Positions 1-11,570 of a DNA stretch of 64,000 bases are shown piece after piece (within the stretch, counting starts at the first letter, position 1; each line of letters begins with the position of its first letter). Position numbers and translations under genes: made by a program. The stretch comes from Ceratothoa steindachneri. Its lineage: Eukaryota; Arthropoda; Malacostraca; Isopoda; Cymothoidae. The stretch lies in the NCBI GenBank assembly GCA_963969495.1, contig OZ018324.1, forward strand, positions 154,098,672-154,162,671, given 5' to 3'. The notes beneath the pieces are model-generated. The model did not search any database, had not been told where the DNA came from, and worked only from the letters and a program-made list of their open reading frames with translations.

Positions 1-260
1 CAGCGAGAATTTCTAAGCCGTAATTCTACCCCAGTCAATCAGTCAATGGTAGCTTCTGTGAACGGCAATCCTTTGAAGTTGCGCGACAGTCTCCCTTCGT
101 TTAATCGATCCGAAGAAAATCTCCATCGATTACCTTTGAGGAAAAGAAGTTTTCTCTTCCAGTGGAATTACGAGTAATCCCACATTTTCCCGTGGAACAT
201 CATCCTTGTAAATTGGCTATGTTTATCGCTATTCCCCGGAATAGCGAGGTCCCTAGCTTA
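1..260 (+). repeat. LTR-like dispersed repeat, partial copy cut by the window start
   Basis: Bases 1-225 match 25150-25378 in the same order over many short blocks, for example the stretch reading ACCTTTGAGGAAAAGAAG and the later ATTACGAG...CCCACATT block. The second copy continues into a region with AATAAAATTATATTTTTG and ends near a TACCACGACA motif, which is LTR-like. No open frame is seen. The call as an LTR is inference; only the duplication is seen. Confidence 0.5.
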
Positions 261-311
261 GAGAGATACTGGGTTAGATGGGGTAACGCTTTGAGCGAGG
301 TAGAGTCACTG

Positions 312-380
312 TGCCTGGTAGCTTAACGGTAGAGCATCTGACCGGCAATCAGTAGACCTGGATTTGAGTACCGGCCAGGA
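312..380 (+). other. degenerate tRNA-like sequence
   Basis: TAGCTTAACGG at 319-329 fits a pol III A box. The acceptor arms CCTGG (314-318) and CCAGG (375-379) pair, and the D arm and a 4-bp anticodon stem can be drawn. The T arm is poor: the loop reads TTTGAGT instead of TTCGANT, and the anticodon loop lacks the usual T before the anticodon. It is more likely a dead tRNA copy or a SINE head than a working tRNA gene. The (TA)n tract 140 bases downstream could be a SINE tail. Confidence 0.4.
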
Positions 381-517
381 GTTAAAACTTTTTTCCCTCA
401 TTGTGCCGCCCTCTGCTCTTGTTGGTTCTAGTGTTCTTCTAATGTCCCTTTCTCTTACCTCTAAAAATACTTCGGTTTCTTGTCTCGTGCTCATTCGCGT
501 CAAATTTCTCTTTCTCT

Positions 518-520
<3 letters not shown>

Positions 521-594
<74 letters not shown>
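521..594. repeat. (TA)n microsatellite
   Basis: About 37 uninterrupted TA units. The Tyr-Ile repeat peptides that can be translated here in several frames are artefacts. Confidence 0.97.
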
Positions 595-599
<5 letters not shown>

Positions 600-956
600 T
601 TATTATACGACTGAAAACTATCGGCAAATTGTGGTTGGCGTCAAGCTGGCAGGCATGTACCACATAATCTAGGTAAGTTTTTAAAATTACACAGATAGAA
701 GAGCAGAGAAATTTCAGTAAGTGACCCGAGAAAAATCACTGAAAATAAACACCTCACCTCGGCAGGGACTGAAACCTTAGGCCTTTGGTTATCCATACCA
801 GCTCTCTAGACACGGCTAACGATATAAACAGCGAGAAACGAGACATTTTCCCCCAAACTGACCTCTCTATCGCACCTCTAGAGACCACCGTCTAATATAA
901 CTCCACTACAGGATGAAATTAAATCTGCTGCTGAAATGAACAGATCCATTCTTTAT

Positions 957-1205
957 ACGATATATATAAAAAGCAACTACAAGTCTGCGTGTAGTAAACA
1001 ACTACAACACGGCTTTTGCCATATTTTATTTCTTCAATTTAAAAACCTTTTGAAAGCAGAAAGAAATATCGAGAATCTGTGTCGTTGCATTCAAAAGGAT
1101 TTTTTTTAATTAAAAGGCAAAAAATAAAATATAGCAAAAGCCTTATGGCAGTTGATTACTACCCACTGACTTGTAGTTTCTCTTTATTGTATGTGATATA
1201 TTGTA
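957..1205. mobile_element. fold-back MITE-like element with about 100-bp inverted arms
   Basis: The left arm (about 960-1060) and the reverse complement of the right arm (about 1095-1203) align through AACTACAAGTC, GTAGTAAACAACT, GGCTTTTGCCATATTTTATT and CCTTTTGAA, leaving a loop of about 40 bases. GATATAT beside the left end and TGATATAT beside the right end may be a target duplication. There is no coding capacity. The size and structure fit a non-autonomous DNA transposon; the family is unknown. Confidence 0.75.
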
Positions 1206-1317
1206 CGTGAGCGGTATTGAGATTTATTATAAAGTTCTTTTGCAAGTACCTTCTACTAGGCAAGGAGATGGTAATTTTAATGATTGTACGTTTTAGGTAG
1301 GTGTTTTGGTAGTGTAT

Positions 1318-1390
1318 CTGATACCCTATTGGTTAAAGTACTCGACAGGAAATAGAGAGACTCGTTCGACTCCAGGCTAGGATATTTAAA
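1318..1390 (+). other. tRNA-derived SINE head or tRNA relic
   Basis: The stretch has an A-box-like CCTATTGGTTAAAG and a good B box, GTTCGACTCC, at the usual spacing, followed by AGGCTAGGA as in tRNA-derived repeats. There is no clear seven-base-pair acceptor stem, so it is not called as a tRNA gene. No A-rich tail follows. Confidence 0.45.
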
Positions 1391-2053
1391 AACATTCGCG
1401 CGTTCTTCGCATCTACTCCATATGGATTGCTTTATTTGAGCTTTCCTACGCTCTCCTTGAACTTTGTATTTTCCACTGACCCTTTCCCTATGCCTTTAAA
1501 ACACCCGTTTGTAGTGTGAGAAGCTCATTCTTTTGCAATTCCTTTCCTCATGTACTACATTATATGAATACAAAGTGTGACTAAAGATTATACTCAAACT
1601 CTTTTACTCACTCTCCAGAAACAGTTTATGATTTTTATATTTATCTTGGAATAAAATAAGCAAAATTTAGTAGATTCTCAAGACACTATTTACTTCTGAA
1701 ATTACATAGTTTACAGCGTATTTCCTGAAATTCAGTATAATGACTGTCATTTCGGACACGACCGCCCGAAATTGCTAAAGAGGAGGAGCACGTTGCCAGA
1801 CACACCAAAGAGAGCCTCTCTAGGTTTAGACCTGGCCACCAGCAAGCACTACAAAGTTATAAGTACCTTCCCCCCCCCCCTCCCTGTTGCATACACCACT
1901 ACTAGAACAATGCTCAATCAGGGCACTTCTACGATAAATCCACGTTGCATCAGTCAGAAACTTGTGGGTACAGCGGCTCAACGCTGGGAAGGCTTTTCTC
2001 CGGAACACGACGTTGCCCATGATACAATACCACCAAATCAAGGACAAAGCGCT

Positions 2054-2054
2054 A

Positions 2055-2148
<94 letters not shown>

Positions 2149-2150
2149 TA
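2054..2150. repeat. (TA)n microsatellite
   Basis: About 40 TA units, flanked on both sides by single TACATA interruptions. The 195-codon frame that runs through it (from 1772) has no recognisable domain and owes part of its length to the repeat. Confidence 0.96.
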
Positions 2151-2399
2151 AATCTGATAAATATTATATTTATTCAGGGTATGGATCCAAGTACCAGTTG
2201 CCCCCTTATTACGTGTCTTATAATGTAGAGACCATTTTTCAAGTAGAAATACTCCCCACTTCTAATTGGGCGATGATGCTAGATTTGCTTAAACTTGGGA
2301 TGGGAAACTCCCTCAGAAGAGATGCAGTACAGGAAAATAAAAATCAGGAATATAAGTAAAAAGTCCAGAAATGCATCATAAATAAAGAATAATAATGAT

Positions 2400-4680
2400 A
2401 TGTCTTATAATATTTAAATACAAAATGCGCGAAGGTCCATTATTTAATTAATTGGTGCAAGCTTATAAAAGAAACATTTTTATTAAATTGTGCATGGTTT
2501 GAATCAAAACTGGCTATCAGTGACTCACCCCATCCCCCATCCACCGAAAAGCAACGCACCCCCCCTCCCCTACATTCAACGACTTCCACCCTTCATCTAT
2601 TGGGACTTATGCGCATGCGCACGATAAAGAGCAGCTACAGGGTAAATTTGTCGCTGTTTTCCGTTGCCATAGCGACTCTAATTGATTCTTTTTGTTTACA
2701 CCATTCGCGTTACTTTCTTCAAAGTAATTCACCGAAAATGCATCGCAAAAAACGAAAAAATGTGATAAGAATATAGGAGAGAAGAAAATAATGTTGAATT
2801 TAAAGGATAAGAGAAAATGAATAAGAATTAGGCTACAATTACGGAAAATATTATGTTCTCTTGAAATTAATAGCTTTTGAGAAGATATTAAAATGCTTTT
2901 TAGACTAGTTTAAAGTTTTGAAAATTTAGACAAGCTATTTAATGACAGCTGTAGTAATTCCTAGGCCTTTTTTAAAGCTATATAAATGGTGTTTGGATGC
3001 TATATGAACCTGCTGAAAGACAACGTTTGCAACTTGTGAACCTAACTGTTCAACAATTGCGACCTTTAAATTTTGAACTATTTAAACATTTAGTTTTTCA
3101 ACAATTGCAACGTTTTAGTGTTCAGAAATTGTAACGTTTAAATGAAACTTTTGAACAAACAAATCATTCACTGGTCAATCGAAAGGGCATCCTCCTCCAT
3201 GTCAATGTAGCCGCACACTTGGCACGTTTGACCGCCCCCCCAAATGATTGCTTTAGGCCGGAAATGTATCCTAGTAAAATCGTCGACATATTTGGACAAA
3301 GTTCGTTGGAATCTTTGAACGAAGGAAAGTTATGTATGCATGTAAAAAAAGGGTGTTGTATGTATGTATATTTAAGATTTATAAAACTGGTTCGGACTTT
3401 CTGATGCATTTTTATGTGAGAGGATTCAGTTTAATGTGGGTTTCGTACAACGTGTCACTACATCATATGATAGCCATTGTGAACGCCACCTCAATCAGGA
3501 TACTCTCCCCCCTCCCTGTAACTAACTAGATTCTATGTGGATTAAATTCACTCAGAGTGGAATTTAATCGTATTTTTTAGGCTCTAGTCGTAAATAGAGT
3601 GCAGGTTGTGTGAAAGAGATGTATGTGTGTGTAATAGATATTTCCCTCTATATGTGAGATCTGATTAAGGCGAGATAGAGGCGATTTGTGCTGTTGTTTA
3701 TATTGACACAATAAACAACTTTTTCAAAGTTGGTCTTTTCGGGGCTAAAATTTGCTATTTATTTTGTATTGTAAATTGAGGAAGATAAATATGAGAAGTA
3801 AATTTCTGCTTGGCTACGGTTTACAAGTTACATAACTTTGTTTTACAGTTTATGTTATTTTTAATATATGTACATGAATTTATATATAAATGTTTTCGAT
3901 ATTGGGGTGAGAGAGGGAAAATGAGAGAGAGAGGGAATAAAAGAGAGAGAGGTTGAGAGTGAATGAGATAGAGAGACAGACAGAAACAGAAACAGAAAAA
4001 AGAATAAGAAAAAGTAATAAAATAAAATAAAAGGTAAAGGAAAAGGAAAATAAAGGGGAAAAAAGGAAACAAAAACAGAGAAATAGACAGAAACAAAGAC
4101 AAAGAGACAAAGGATGAGAGAAGAAATATCGTACATACTCTCGTAATAGTTGAGCATGTATGCCCCAACATTGTTGCAGATCTCTCCATCATTTTATGTG
4201 TGCTAGTGCGTGTATGTTTGACTGTGATAAAGCACGAATCAGACATGGTTGTTTGAAGGACGAGCTTAGGAGAATTTAAGGTGGGAGAATCCGTCCTCGT
4301 AATCCTTGAGGAAACAAGGACCGCTATTCCGAGACTGTGTGAAAGGATTCCACGGGAATTAAAGCCAATTAATGCTTAAGGTTTAATTTTGATTGCGATG
4401 ACGAACGGAAAAATATTAATACAAAATTACAGTTAAGCCAAATTCTTAGATTTTTAGTTATGTCTTCAGAAAATATCTCAGATATGTACGCGAACGCGGC
4501 ACCATATCGAAGTTTGAAATCAAAGGGGCGTGTGTACTCCTACAATAAAATGCTACATACATACACACGCATTCATTCACCCATAATCACATATACATTC
4601 TATATTTCCAAAGAATTGCCAATGTGGAGAAGCCCTTCAGTTTCACATGAAAATGAATATTTCAACCTTTAATTAAGGAT
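2400..4680. other. no gene recognised; purine-rich tract at 3905-4120
   Basis: I see only short frames without recognisable domains. 3000-3140 holds a few loose copies of a TTCAACAATTGCRAC phrase. 3905-4120 is almost pure purine on the plus strand (GAGA and GGAAAA runs), which produces a Leu/Phe/Ser-rich minus-strand frame of 141 codons that I treat as an artefact. Confidence 0.6.
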
Positions 4681-4684
4681 ATGG

Positions 4685-4687
<3 letters not shown>

Positions 4688-4741
<54 letters not shown>
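4688..4741. repeat. (TA)n microsatellite
   Basis: About 27 TA units, followed by a CT-rich stretch. No open frame of interest crosses it. Confidence 0.96.
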
Positions 4742-4744
<3 letters not shown>

Positions 4745-5027
4745 TTTTTTCTCTCTGGCTCTTTGTATCTCTGCCTCTCTCTTTCTCTATCTCTTATTAA
4801 CCTAGGCTAGGTTAGGTTAGATACTCTAATTTTATGAATACAGTTCAATTTGTTTTCCGCTAAATATTATTTTTTATCGTGATCTTATTTGTTATTGTTA
4901 ACCTGCATTTTTTGCTAATAAACTTACAAACCCTTATTAACCCCTTGTCCCCCTCCCTTGCCCTTACGAAAAAGATATAGCTCAAAAAAGTTGCTAAATC
5001 ACAGATTGGATGAGCACCTTTTCCTCA

Positions 5028-5059
<32 letters not shown>

Positions 5060-5077
5060 CTCTCTCATTGACTCTCT

Positions 5078-5150
5078 AGTACCTACATAGTATGGTCAGC
5101 AATGTCCTTTGGGGTAATACTTTTCCTTGTGACCCTATCTATCTTTTTCT
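5078..5150 (+). mobile_element. CR1 LINE 3' end only (copy a)
   Basis: The sequence opens with AGTACCTACATAGTATGG and carries CAGCAATGTCCTTT and then CCTTGTGACC. The same order occurs at the 3' ends of the CR1 copies at 9470-9560, 11495-11570 and 13010-13095. The first and last parts can pair as a weak hairpin. Nothing of the coding region remains, so this is a strongly 5'-truncated insertion or the end of an older element. A CT-rich tract follows to about 5325. Confidence 0.7.
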
Positions 5151-5325
5151 TCCTGACTCACTCTCTCTCTCTAACCCTATATATCTCTCTCTCCTCCTCA
5201 CTCTCTCTCTCTATCTCTCCTCCACACTCTCTCTCTCTCCTCTTCCTCTCTCTCTCTTTCTATATCTCTCTCTCTCTCTCCTCCTCACTCTCCCTCTCTT
5301 TCTCTCTCTCTCTTATTCACCCGTG
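5150..5325. repeat. CT-rich low-complexity tract
   Basis: (CT)n with CTCC and TATCT interruptions, lying between the tail of CR1 copy a and the start of copy b. It yields Ser/Leu-rich frames that are not genes. Similar CT tracts follow the other three CR1 tails. Confidence 0.9.
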
Positions 5326-5337
5326 GCTGAATCAGTG

Positions 5338-6190
5338 ATACCCATGGTGAGCACACAGGTGGAAACCAGTACTGTGGGTGGGGATATAGGTAGTGGGAAC
5401 AGGATCGCAACCTCTAGTAGGCCTCACTTAAGCAAGAAGAAAAGGAAGAGAAAAAAGGAAGAAGAGAAGGCAGCCACGGGAGAATCGGCTACACCATTGG
5501 GGGATGGGGGGGGGGGGCAGAGATGAATAGTAAGTCGGGCTCCGGGACCACGAAGGAGAAAGCAACGCATCTGAACTGATTTGGGCTGCGGTCAAATGGG
5601 GAAGTGCAAGGCGTTGTGGTGGGGGACTCTGAGGCCCAAGGCCCAGAGAGCCACCTTAGAGAAGATTTTGGATATAGATGGAAGGTCCGATGCTTTCCGG
5701 GTCAGGGCAACGAGGCACTCGGAATGGAGTCGAGAGGGTGAAGATTCAATCAGGAACTGTGTACTCGTCTCGATGGTGAGTGGGAACGATCTCTTTCTCA
5801 GAGAAGGGGGGGTGGTCGGTAATACTGAAGACATCCTGATGAGTGCTGCCATGGTGACTGCGGATGATCTTTGCGCTAAGACTGACCGGGGATTCTTTGT
5901 AGGGATTGTACCCCGAAAGTTTGCGTATGTGCAAGCAACTAGCAGACTTCTGGGAATCAATTAGAGATTAGAGTACCTATGTGCAAAGATAGGCGTCAAA
6001 TTCTTGGATTCGTTTGAGCGGTTCTTTTGATGTGACAAGCTGTACACATAGGATGGTGTCCACCTCAGTAGCCGAGGTAAGATGGCTCTAGCTGATTTTA
6101 TCGACCATAACGCCTTCTGGCTGATGAGGGTGACACGAACATTAATGGTAGAGCGCTTGGGGAATAGAACAGGGTTAGGATCATGAGGGA
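5338..6190 (+). pseudogene. CR1 ORF1 relic with SGNH-hydrolase (esterase) domain
   Basis: In known CR1 elements ORF1 carries a lipase/esterase-like SGNH domain of uncertain role in the retrotransposition particle. Three of its blocks are visible here. VVVGDS at 5613-5630 supplies the Gly-Asp-Ser of block I. VSGND near 5775 is block III. DGVHLS at 6052-6069 is block V with the catalytic Asp and His. The first block is in a different frame from the other two, so there is a frameshift between about 5670 and 5750, and stops occur near 5577, 5962, 6029 and 6049. A basic Lys-rich stretch (KKKRKRKK) lies upstream near 5440. The protein cannot be made whole. Confidence 0.7.
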
Positions 6191-6535
6191 AAGGCGTGGA
6201 AGCCCCTGTAACTGATGAATCCAACGCACCTCAAGCGAAGGATGGTATAGAGAACTCTGCCGCAGAGGAAGAACTGGGCTCCCATGAGAAGGCAGCAAGG
6301 TTGGAGCTTAGGGAGATAAACGTCGGTGCGCCTGTTTCTGGCGAACAAGCTTTATCTCAAACCGGGGGGAGTACAGAGCCTTCTAGTGGCGAAGAAGATC
6401 CTGGTCCATACGGGGCAAATCTTTGCAACTCGGGGACGCTCGAGGTGCTGTGCCCACTTCAGGGTACAACAACTCGACTGTACCGAAGTGAAACGCCTAA
6501 GGGCAAAGGACGTGAAGAATAGCCAGCGTTTCCTT

Positions 6536-9280
6536 AAATGCCTATTCCTTAATGCCAGGTCAATACAAACGAAGTAGGACAACCTTGTAGCCATATTGTC
6601 CGGTGACACCTGAATAGACGTAGTTGCCATCGTAGAAACCTGGCTTCACACTGACACTCTAGATTTTGAGGGCAGGTATATGATTCCCGGTTGCACGATA
6701 TTACACCGCGATAGAACCAATCGAGAAGGTGGCGGATTATTGTTATACGTCCGTAACTGCTTACCCGCGGTTGGTTGCAATGTTAGAAGTGCATACGAGA
6801 TCCTAGGAGTAGACATAAATCTTGGCAGCTCCCCATACCGACTCGTGGTGGTATACAGGCCGCAAAAGCACCCCAATGAAGCGGAGTCGAACCTGTACGC
6901 TAAACTTGCCGAGTTGGTGGAAAATCGCCCAAGCCTGATTATGTGCGATTTTAACTGTCGTGAAGTTGACTGGGAGGGGAGGAGAGGGGAGGGTTGAAGA
7001 CTCATCCACTTCGCTAACAATAACTCTTTGACACAGTCGGTCGGAGAGCCGACGAGAGGTGAGAACTTGTTGGACTTGGTGTTCATCACCGAGGATGACA
7101 TGGTCTCTGGACGGAGCGTAAGTGAATGTATGGGCGGTAGCGATCACCCAACAGTTTTATTCACCATACGCCCTCCGTGTGACAATCCCTCTCGCGGTGC
7201 TGTTTACAAACCATATTACCGCCTCGCTAACTTCAACGGTCTACGAGATGTGATAAGCTGACTGGAACCTGTAAGTGGTGAAAGTGCCTCAGCCAACTGG
7301 CTGAGATTAAAAGACCGCTTCATGAACCAGCAGTTCAGGCTCGTTACCCAAAAAGAGGTGAATGAAAAATATGTTCAACCTACATGGTTCAATCACAACT
7401 TTGCCTCAGCAATTTGCAAGAGAAAAAAGAGCTATGCTAAATGGAGAAGTAGTGGTAGCAACGAGAGTCTCATGCAGTATAGACAAAATATTAGAAGTGT
7501 TAAAACACTGGAACGCCAAGCTTAACGCAATGAGGAACTTTGGGTCGCTTCCCTCTGCAAAGAGAACCCAAAGGAATTCTTCTTACACGTAAATAGGTAA
7601 AAACCAGTTCGCCAGCGCATAGGCCCTCTAAAAGATGACGTTGGCGCGTTGTAAGAGTCGAATCTGGCCATCGCTAACTTGTTGAATGACTACTTCACCT
7701 CTGTGTTTACAAGGGAAGAAGATGGTCCTACCCCGAGGCCGGGGGTGTATCTCAATGAAGGGGAGAAGCTAAGCTAGATAATATTAGACGATGAAGAAGT
7801 GGAGGGTGGAATAAAGAACCTTAACCCGTACAAGTCTCGAGGTCCAGATGGCTTTCGCCCTAGAGTCCTTCGTTAAGTGAACGTTAAGGTTGTTCCACAA
7901 CTTACTGCAATCTTTAACGAATCGTTAGAAACTGGGGAAGTACCAAAGGACTGGAGGACAGCGGACGTGACAGCCATATTTAAGAAGGAAGAGCGCGAAA
8001 ACCCGGGTAACTACCGGCCTATAAGTTAGACTTCTGTTGTAGGCAAAATGTTAGAGAGCATGATAGCAGGAAAAATAGTAAAGCACCTAGAAACAAACAA
8101 CTTGATCCTGGATTCCCAACACGGGTTTCGCAGGAATCAATCGTGTCTCACAAATCTACTATAATTCTTTCACGGCATTTTCGGTGAGTACGATCTCTCG
8201 GGCTATGGACATCTTATATTTGAACTTTCAGAAGGCCTTTGATAAGGTGCCACACCGCAAGTTGATGTGCAAAGTCCGCGCAGCTGGCATTACAGGTAGG
8301 GTGGCCAGCTGGATTGAGAACCTGTTGTCAGGCAGGCGACAAAGAGGGAGAATAAATGGGGTAGCCTCGAGATGGGCTCTCGTGAGTAGTTCTGGTACTC
8401 CAGGGTTCCGTGCTCGGTCCACTCTTATTCATCATCTATAAAATGATATAGACGATGGGTTGCTTTTGTCGATATCCAAGTTCTCGGACGATACAAAATT
8501 TGGAGGTAGCGTGAGCTCACGCGAAGGAGTGGAAAATCTACAAAGCAGCCTTCAGAGGCTAGGTGAGTGGTCGGAGACTTGGCAGATGCCATTTAATCTT
8601 GACAAGTGCAAAGTGATGCACATTGGCTATGACAATCCACGAAAAGACTACCATTTGTTAAGTAGAGTTCTGGAGGTGACGGACCTGGAAAAGGATTCGG
8701 GTGTGCAAATCAGCAGCGACCTAAAGTTTTCCAGGCAGTGTGCCGATGTAGAAAAAAAGGCCCAAAGACTATTGGGTCACTTAAAGAAGCAATTTCGCTT
8801 GCGTAACAAGGAGATTATCCTCAAATTGTACAACTCTCTAGTCAGACCTCATCTGGAATACGCCGTTCAATTCTGGTCCCCTACACTACGTAAGGACATA
8901 GATAGACTGCAACGTGTCTAGGCTAGGGCCATCAAGCTAATTCCCTTACCTAGGCACAAAAGCTATTAGCGTCGGTTTCAAGAATTGAGGCTTTTCTCTT
9001 TGGAGACCCGCCAATTCAGAGGCCAGCTAATAGAGACCTTCAAGATTTTAAGCGTGTCGAAAACGTGGACTACAGAAAGATGTTCACGTTGAACACAAAT
9101 TTGACCCGTAACCATGGTTACAAGCTGGATTTGCCGCCATTTCAGACTAGTATATGCAGGAACCACTTCTCCTATAAGATCTTCGCTACATGGAACCGTC
9201 TTCCGGTCGAGGTGGTGGATAGTTCATCTATGGAACAATTTAGATATAGACTGGACGATGTAATCCATGAATATGTATAG
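6536..9280 (+). pseudogene. CR1 ORF2 relic: endonuclease plus reverse transcriptase
   Basis: The endonuclease part runs about 6536-7260: LNARSI, VETWL, GGGLLLYVR, VVYRP, CDFNCREVDW and a final GGSDHP, the Asp-His pair of APE-type nucleases. RT follows from about 7790: SRGPDGFRPRVL, GNYRPIS, SQHGFRRNQSCL, then LNFQKAFDKVPHRK, and a mutated FSDDTKFG where active enzymes have FADD. The QGS motif before it is also lost. The C-terminal part (8460-9280) has KCKVMHIGY, RPHLEYAVQFW and LPVEVVDSSS. I see at least ten stops, for instance at 6574, 6995, 7259, 7874, 8026, 8162 and 8919, plus frame changes. Dead copy. Confidence 0.85.
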
Positions 9281-9601
9281 AACGTAGATTAGAGAAAAAA
9301 GTAAAATAGGTTTCAGCTGTACTATTAATAGTTCCTGATTGTGATCCTTTTTCTCATGACACTCGGGTGTCTTTTCCACTTTCTGTGGCCGCAAAAGCTG
9401 GTGGGAGAGGGGGGAGGGGAGAGCCTTCGCCCGTGCTACGCTTTCTCTAATGCTATAGGTTGGCGCCTCCCCAAAATAATACCTCCACAGTATGGACAGC
9501 AATGTCCTTTTTTAAGGTACAACCTTTCCTTGTGATTTCCTTGTGACTCTCTCTCTCTCTCCCTCACTCTCTACCTCTTTCTGAATCTCTCTCTGACTCT
9601 C

Positions 9602-11089
9602 AACACAAAGAAACTAATAGAGAAGATGAATAAATTTAAATCGTCGGGACCGGATAAAATATACCCAAGAGTTTTAAAAGAAGTCATAAATCAAGTAGCA
9701 GAACATCTTACGCAAATTTTCAATTTATCCCTAGAGAGTGGAATTGTTCCTCAAGACTGGAAGATAGCAAATGTAACGCCAATATTTAAGAATGGATGTA
9801 CAGAGCCTGCCAGCAATTTTCGCCATATAAGTTTAACTTCCGTAGTTGGGAAACTACTTGAAACTCACATTTCCAATACAATTGTAGAGCATTTAGAAAA
9901 GAATAAACTCCTAAATGATTCTCAGCATGGCTTCAGGAGAAAGAGATCTTGCCTCACAAATTTACTAGAATTTTTTCACTATATAAATACCTTGTACGAC
10001 AATAATAGATCGGTTGACATCTTGTATCTAGACTTCCGAAAGGCATTTGATAAAGTTCCGCATAAGAAGTTGATGTGTAAAGTAGGAGCCTTTGGAATAA
10101 AAGGCGAAATTGCAAAATGGATAGAAAATTGGCTTACGGATAGAAAACAGCGAGTAGTTATATACGGATAAGCGTCAGAATGGGTTTCCGTTTGTAGTGG
10201 CGTCCCGCAAGGCTCTGTCCTTGGCCCGTTGCTATTCATTATGTACGTTAATGATATAGATGATCGCCTACTATCGAAAATTTCTAAGTTTGCTGATGAT
10301 TTTAAATTAGGAAAAGGGATAATTACTGAACAGGACGTTCAAGAATTTCAAAATGATATTGATAAAATAGTAAGATGGACGGAAAAATGGGAATTGCCCT
10401 TAAATCTTGAAAAGTGTAAAATAATGCATATTGGTTATAATAATCCAAGCAGAGAATACAAACTGTTCTACAATGAGATCAAAGAAACTGAAAATGAAAA
10501 AGACCTAGGTGTCTACATTACAAACGATCTAAACTTTTCACGGCAGTGCATCGAAGTCGAAAAGAAAGCGCAAAGGATTCTTGGATATATAAAACGCCAA
10601 ATCACTTTCAAAAATAAAATTACAATTCTGAATATGTACAATGCACTAGTAAGGCCACAATTAGAATATTGTTCCCAAGCCTGGTCTCCTTACTTAAGAA
10701 AAGATATTGAGAAGTTAGAAAAAGTACAAGCCAGAGCTACGAAATTGATTTCAGAACTAAGGAATTATAATTATGAAACAAGATTAGAAAGATTAAATTT
10801 ATTCAGCCTTGAAACAAGAAGATTGAGAGGTCAATTAATAGCAATGTTTAAAATACTAAAAGGAATAGAAAATGTCGACTCTAATATTTGGTTTCAGTTT
10901 AGCACATCTACTACGCGATCAAACGGAATGAAAATAAAACCCAAGAATTTTCGCACAAATATATGTGGGAACTCATTTGCGTATAAAATTGTGAACAAGT
11001 GGAATCAATTACCAGAGGATGTAGTGAAATGTAATACAGTAGAAAATTTTAAAAAGAAATTAGACAAAATTTTAAGAAATCTAACATAA
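9602..11089 (+). pseudogene. CR1 ORF2 C-terminal two-thirds, one in-frame stop
   Basis: A single frame is open from 9602 to the natural stop at 11087-11089 except for TAA at 10169-10171, at a position where the homologous frame of copy d has CAG (Gln). Motifs in order: KSSGPDKIYPRVLK, SQHGFRRKRSCLTN, LDFRKAFDKVPHKK, SGVPQGSVLGPLLF, FADDFKLG (catalytic Asp pair kept), KCKIMHIGYNNPS, RPQLEYCSQAWSP, LFSLETRRLRGQLIAMFK, and LPEDVV near the C-terminus. The endonuclease and the first RT blocks are missing. It is the second youngest looking CR1 frame in the window. Confidence 0.9.
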
Positions 11090-11310
11090 TATGTGACGTG
11101 ACTAATAAGTTAAAATAAAATTTGTATGCTAATTTTAAGATTTACAAAATATTAATTGTATTTATTATAAAATATATTTATTGTATAAAAACATAATAAA
11201 ATGCTTTTTGACATGAATATGTTCTAAATATTCCTTATAGCTCAGAATCATTAACCAAAGACAAAGAACGAGTTTATGTTCTAATATTGGACGAGAAACC
11301 CTAATCTAAG

Positions 11311-11313
<3 letters not shown>

Positions 11314-11356
<43 letters not shown>
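11314..11356. repeat. (TA)n microsatellite within the CR1 copy c 3' UTR
   Basis: About 21 TA units between the end of the coding frame and the terminal hairpin of the element. No other CR1 copy here has TA repeats at this place, so it arose in this copy. Confidence 0.95.
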
Positions 11357-11359
<3 letters not shown>

Positions 11360-11494
11360 AGCATGTAAAATATTATATAGAATAAGTAAGTTATGAGAGA
11401 ACAGCAAATTGACAAAAAAAAGTTAACTCCTGCATAATGTAGCACAAGTAGCATAATAAAAAGTTTGGATGTAGCAAATAAATACAAAAAAATA

Positions 11495-11570
11495 AGTACC
11501 TCCATTGAAATGGAACGAATGTTCTTTTGAGGTACTTACTATCCTTGTAACTCTTTGTAACTCCCTGACT
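11495..11570 (+). repeat. CR1 3'-terminal hairpin and tandem tail
   Basis: AGTACCTC at 11495-11502 pairs perfectly with GAGGTACT at 11529-11536, leaving a 26-base loop. Two copies of a CTTTGTAACT-like unit and a CT-rich tract follow. In CR1/L2-type LINEs the 3' hairpin and short tandem tail are the part the reverse transcriptase recognises; that role is inferred here. Confidence 0.7.

Larger units (their letters stand above)
5326..9560 (+). mobile_element. nearly full-length, decayed CR1-clade LINE (copy b)
   Basis: About 4.2 kb in the order expected for CR1: ORF1 with an esterase-like domain, ORF2 with apurinic endonuclease then reverse transcriptase, and a short 3' UTR ending in a conserved tail (AATACCTCC...CAGCAATGTCC...CCTTGTGA repeated). 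Many stops and some frameshifts make it inactive. It begins in the CT-rich tail of copy a and is followed at once by copy c. The CR1 assignment comes from the C-terminal signature (KCKVMHIG, EKD.GV, RPHLEYAVQFW, LFSLETR, LPVEVV), which is the pattern of chicken CR1 ORF2. Confidence 0.85.

Noticed and set aside
312..380. Functional tRNA-Ala gene
   Set aside because: The T loop and the base before the anticodon break the consensus and the acceptor stem is short, so only a tRNA-like call is made.
364..672. Overlapping Tyr-Ile repeat frames here and at 1962, 13858, 22148, 43179-43503, 43711, 57481 and 59279
   Set aside because: They are translations of (TA)n microsatellites and have no other content.
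3821..4246. 141-codon minus frame rich in Leu, Phe and Ser, like a membrane protein
   Set aside because: It is the complement of a purine-rich tract; hydrophobicity follows from TTT, CTT and TCT codons.
5092..5526. Ser/Leu-rich frames of 78 and 144 codons
   Set aside because: Their first half is translated CT-rich low-complexity DNA. Only the last part, from about 5338, is taken as CR1 ORF1 sequence.
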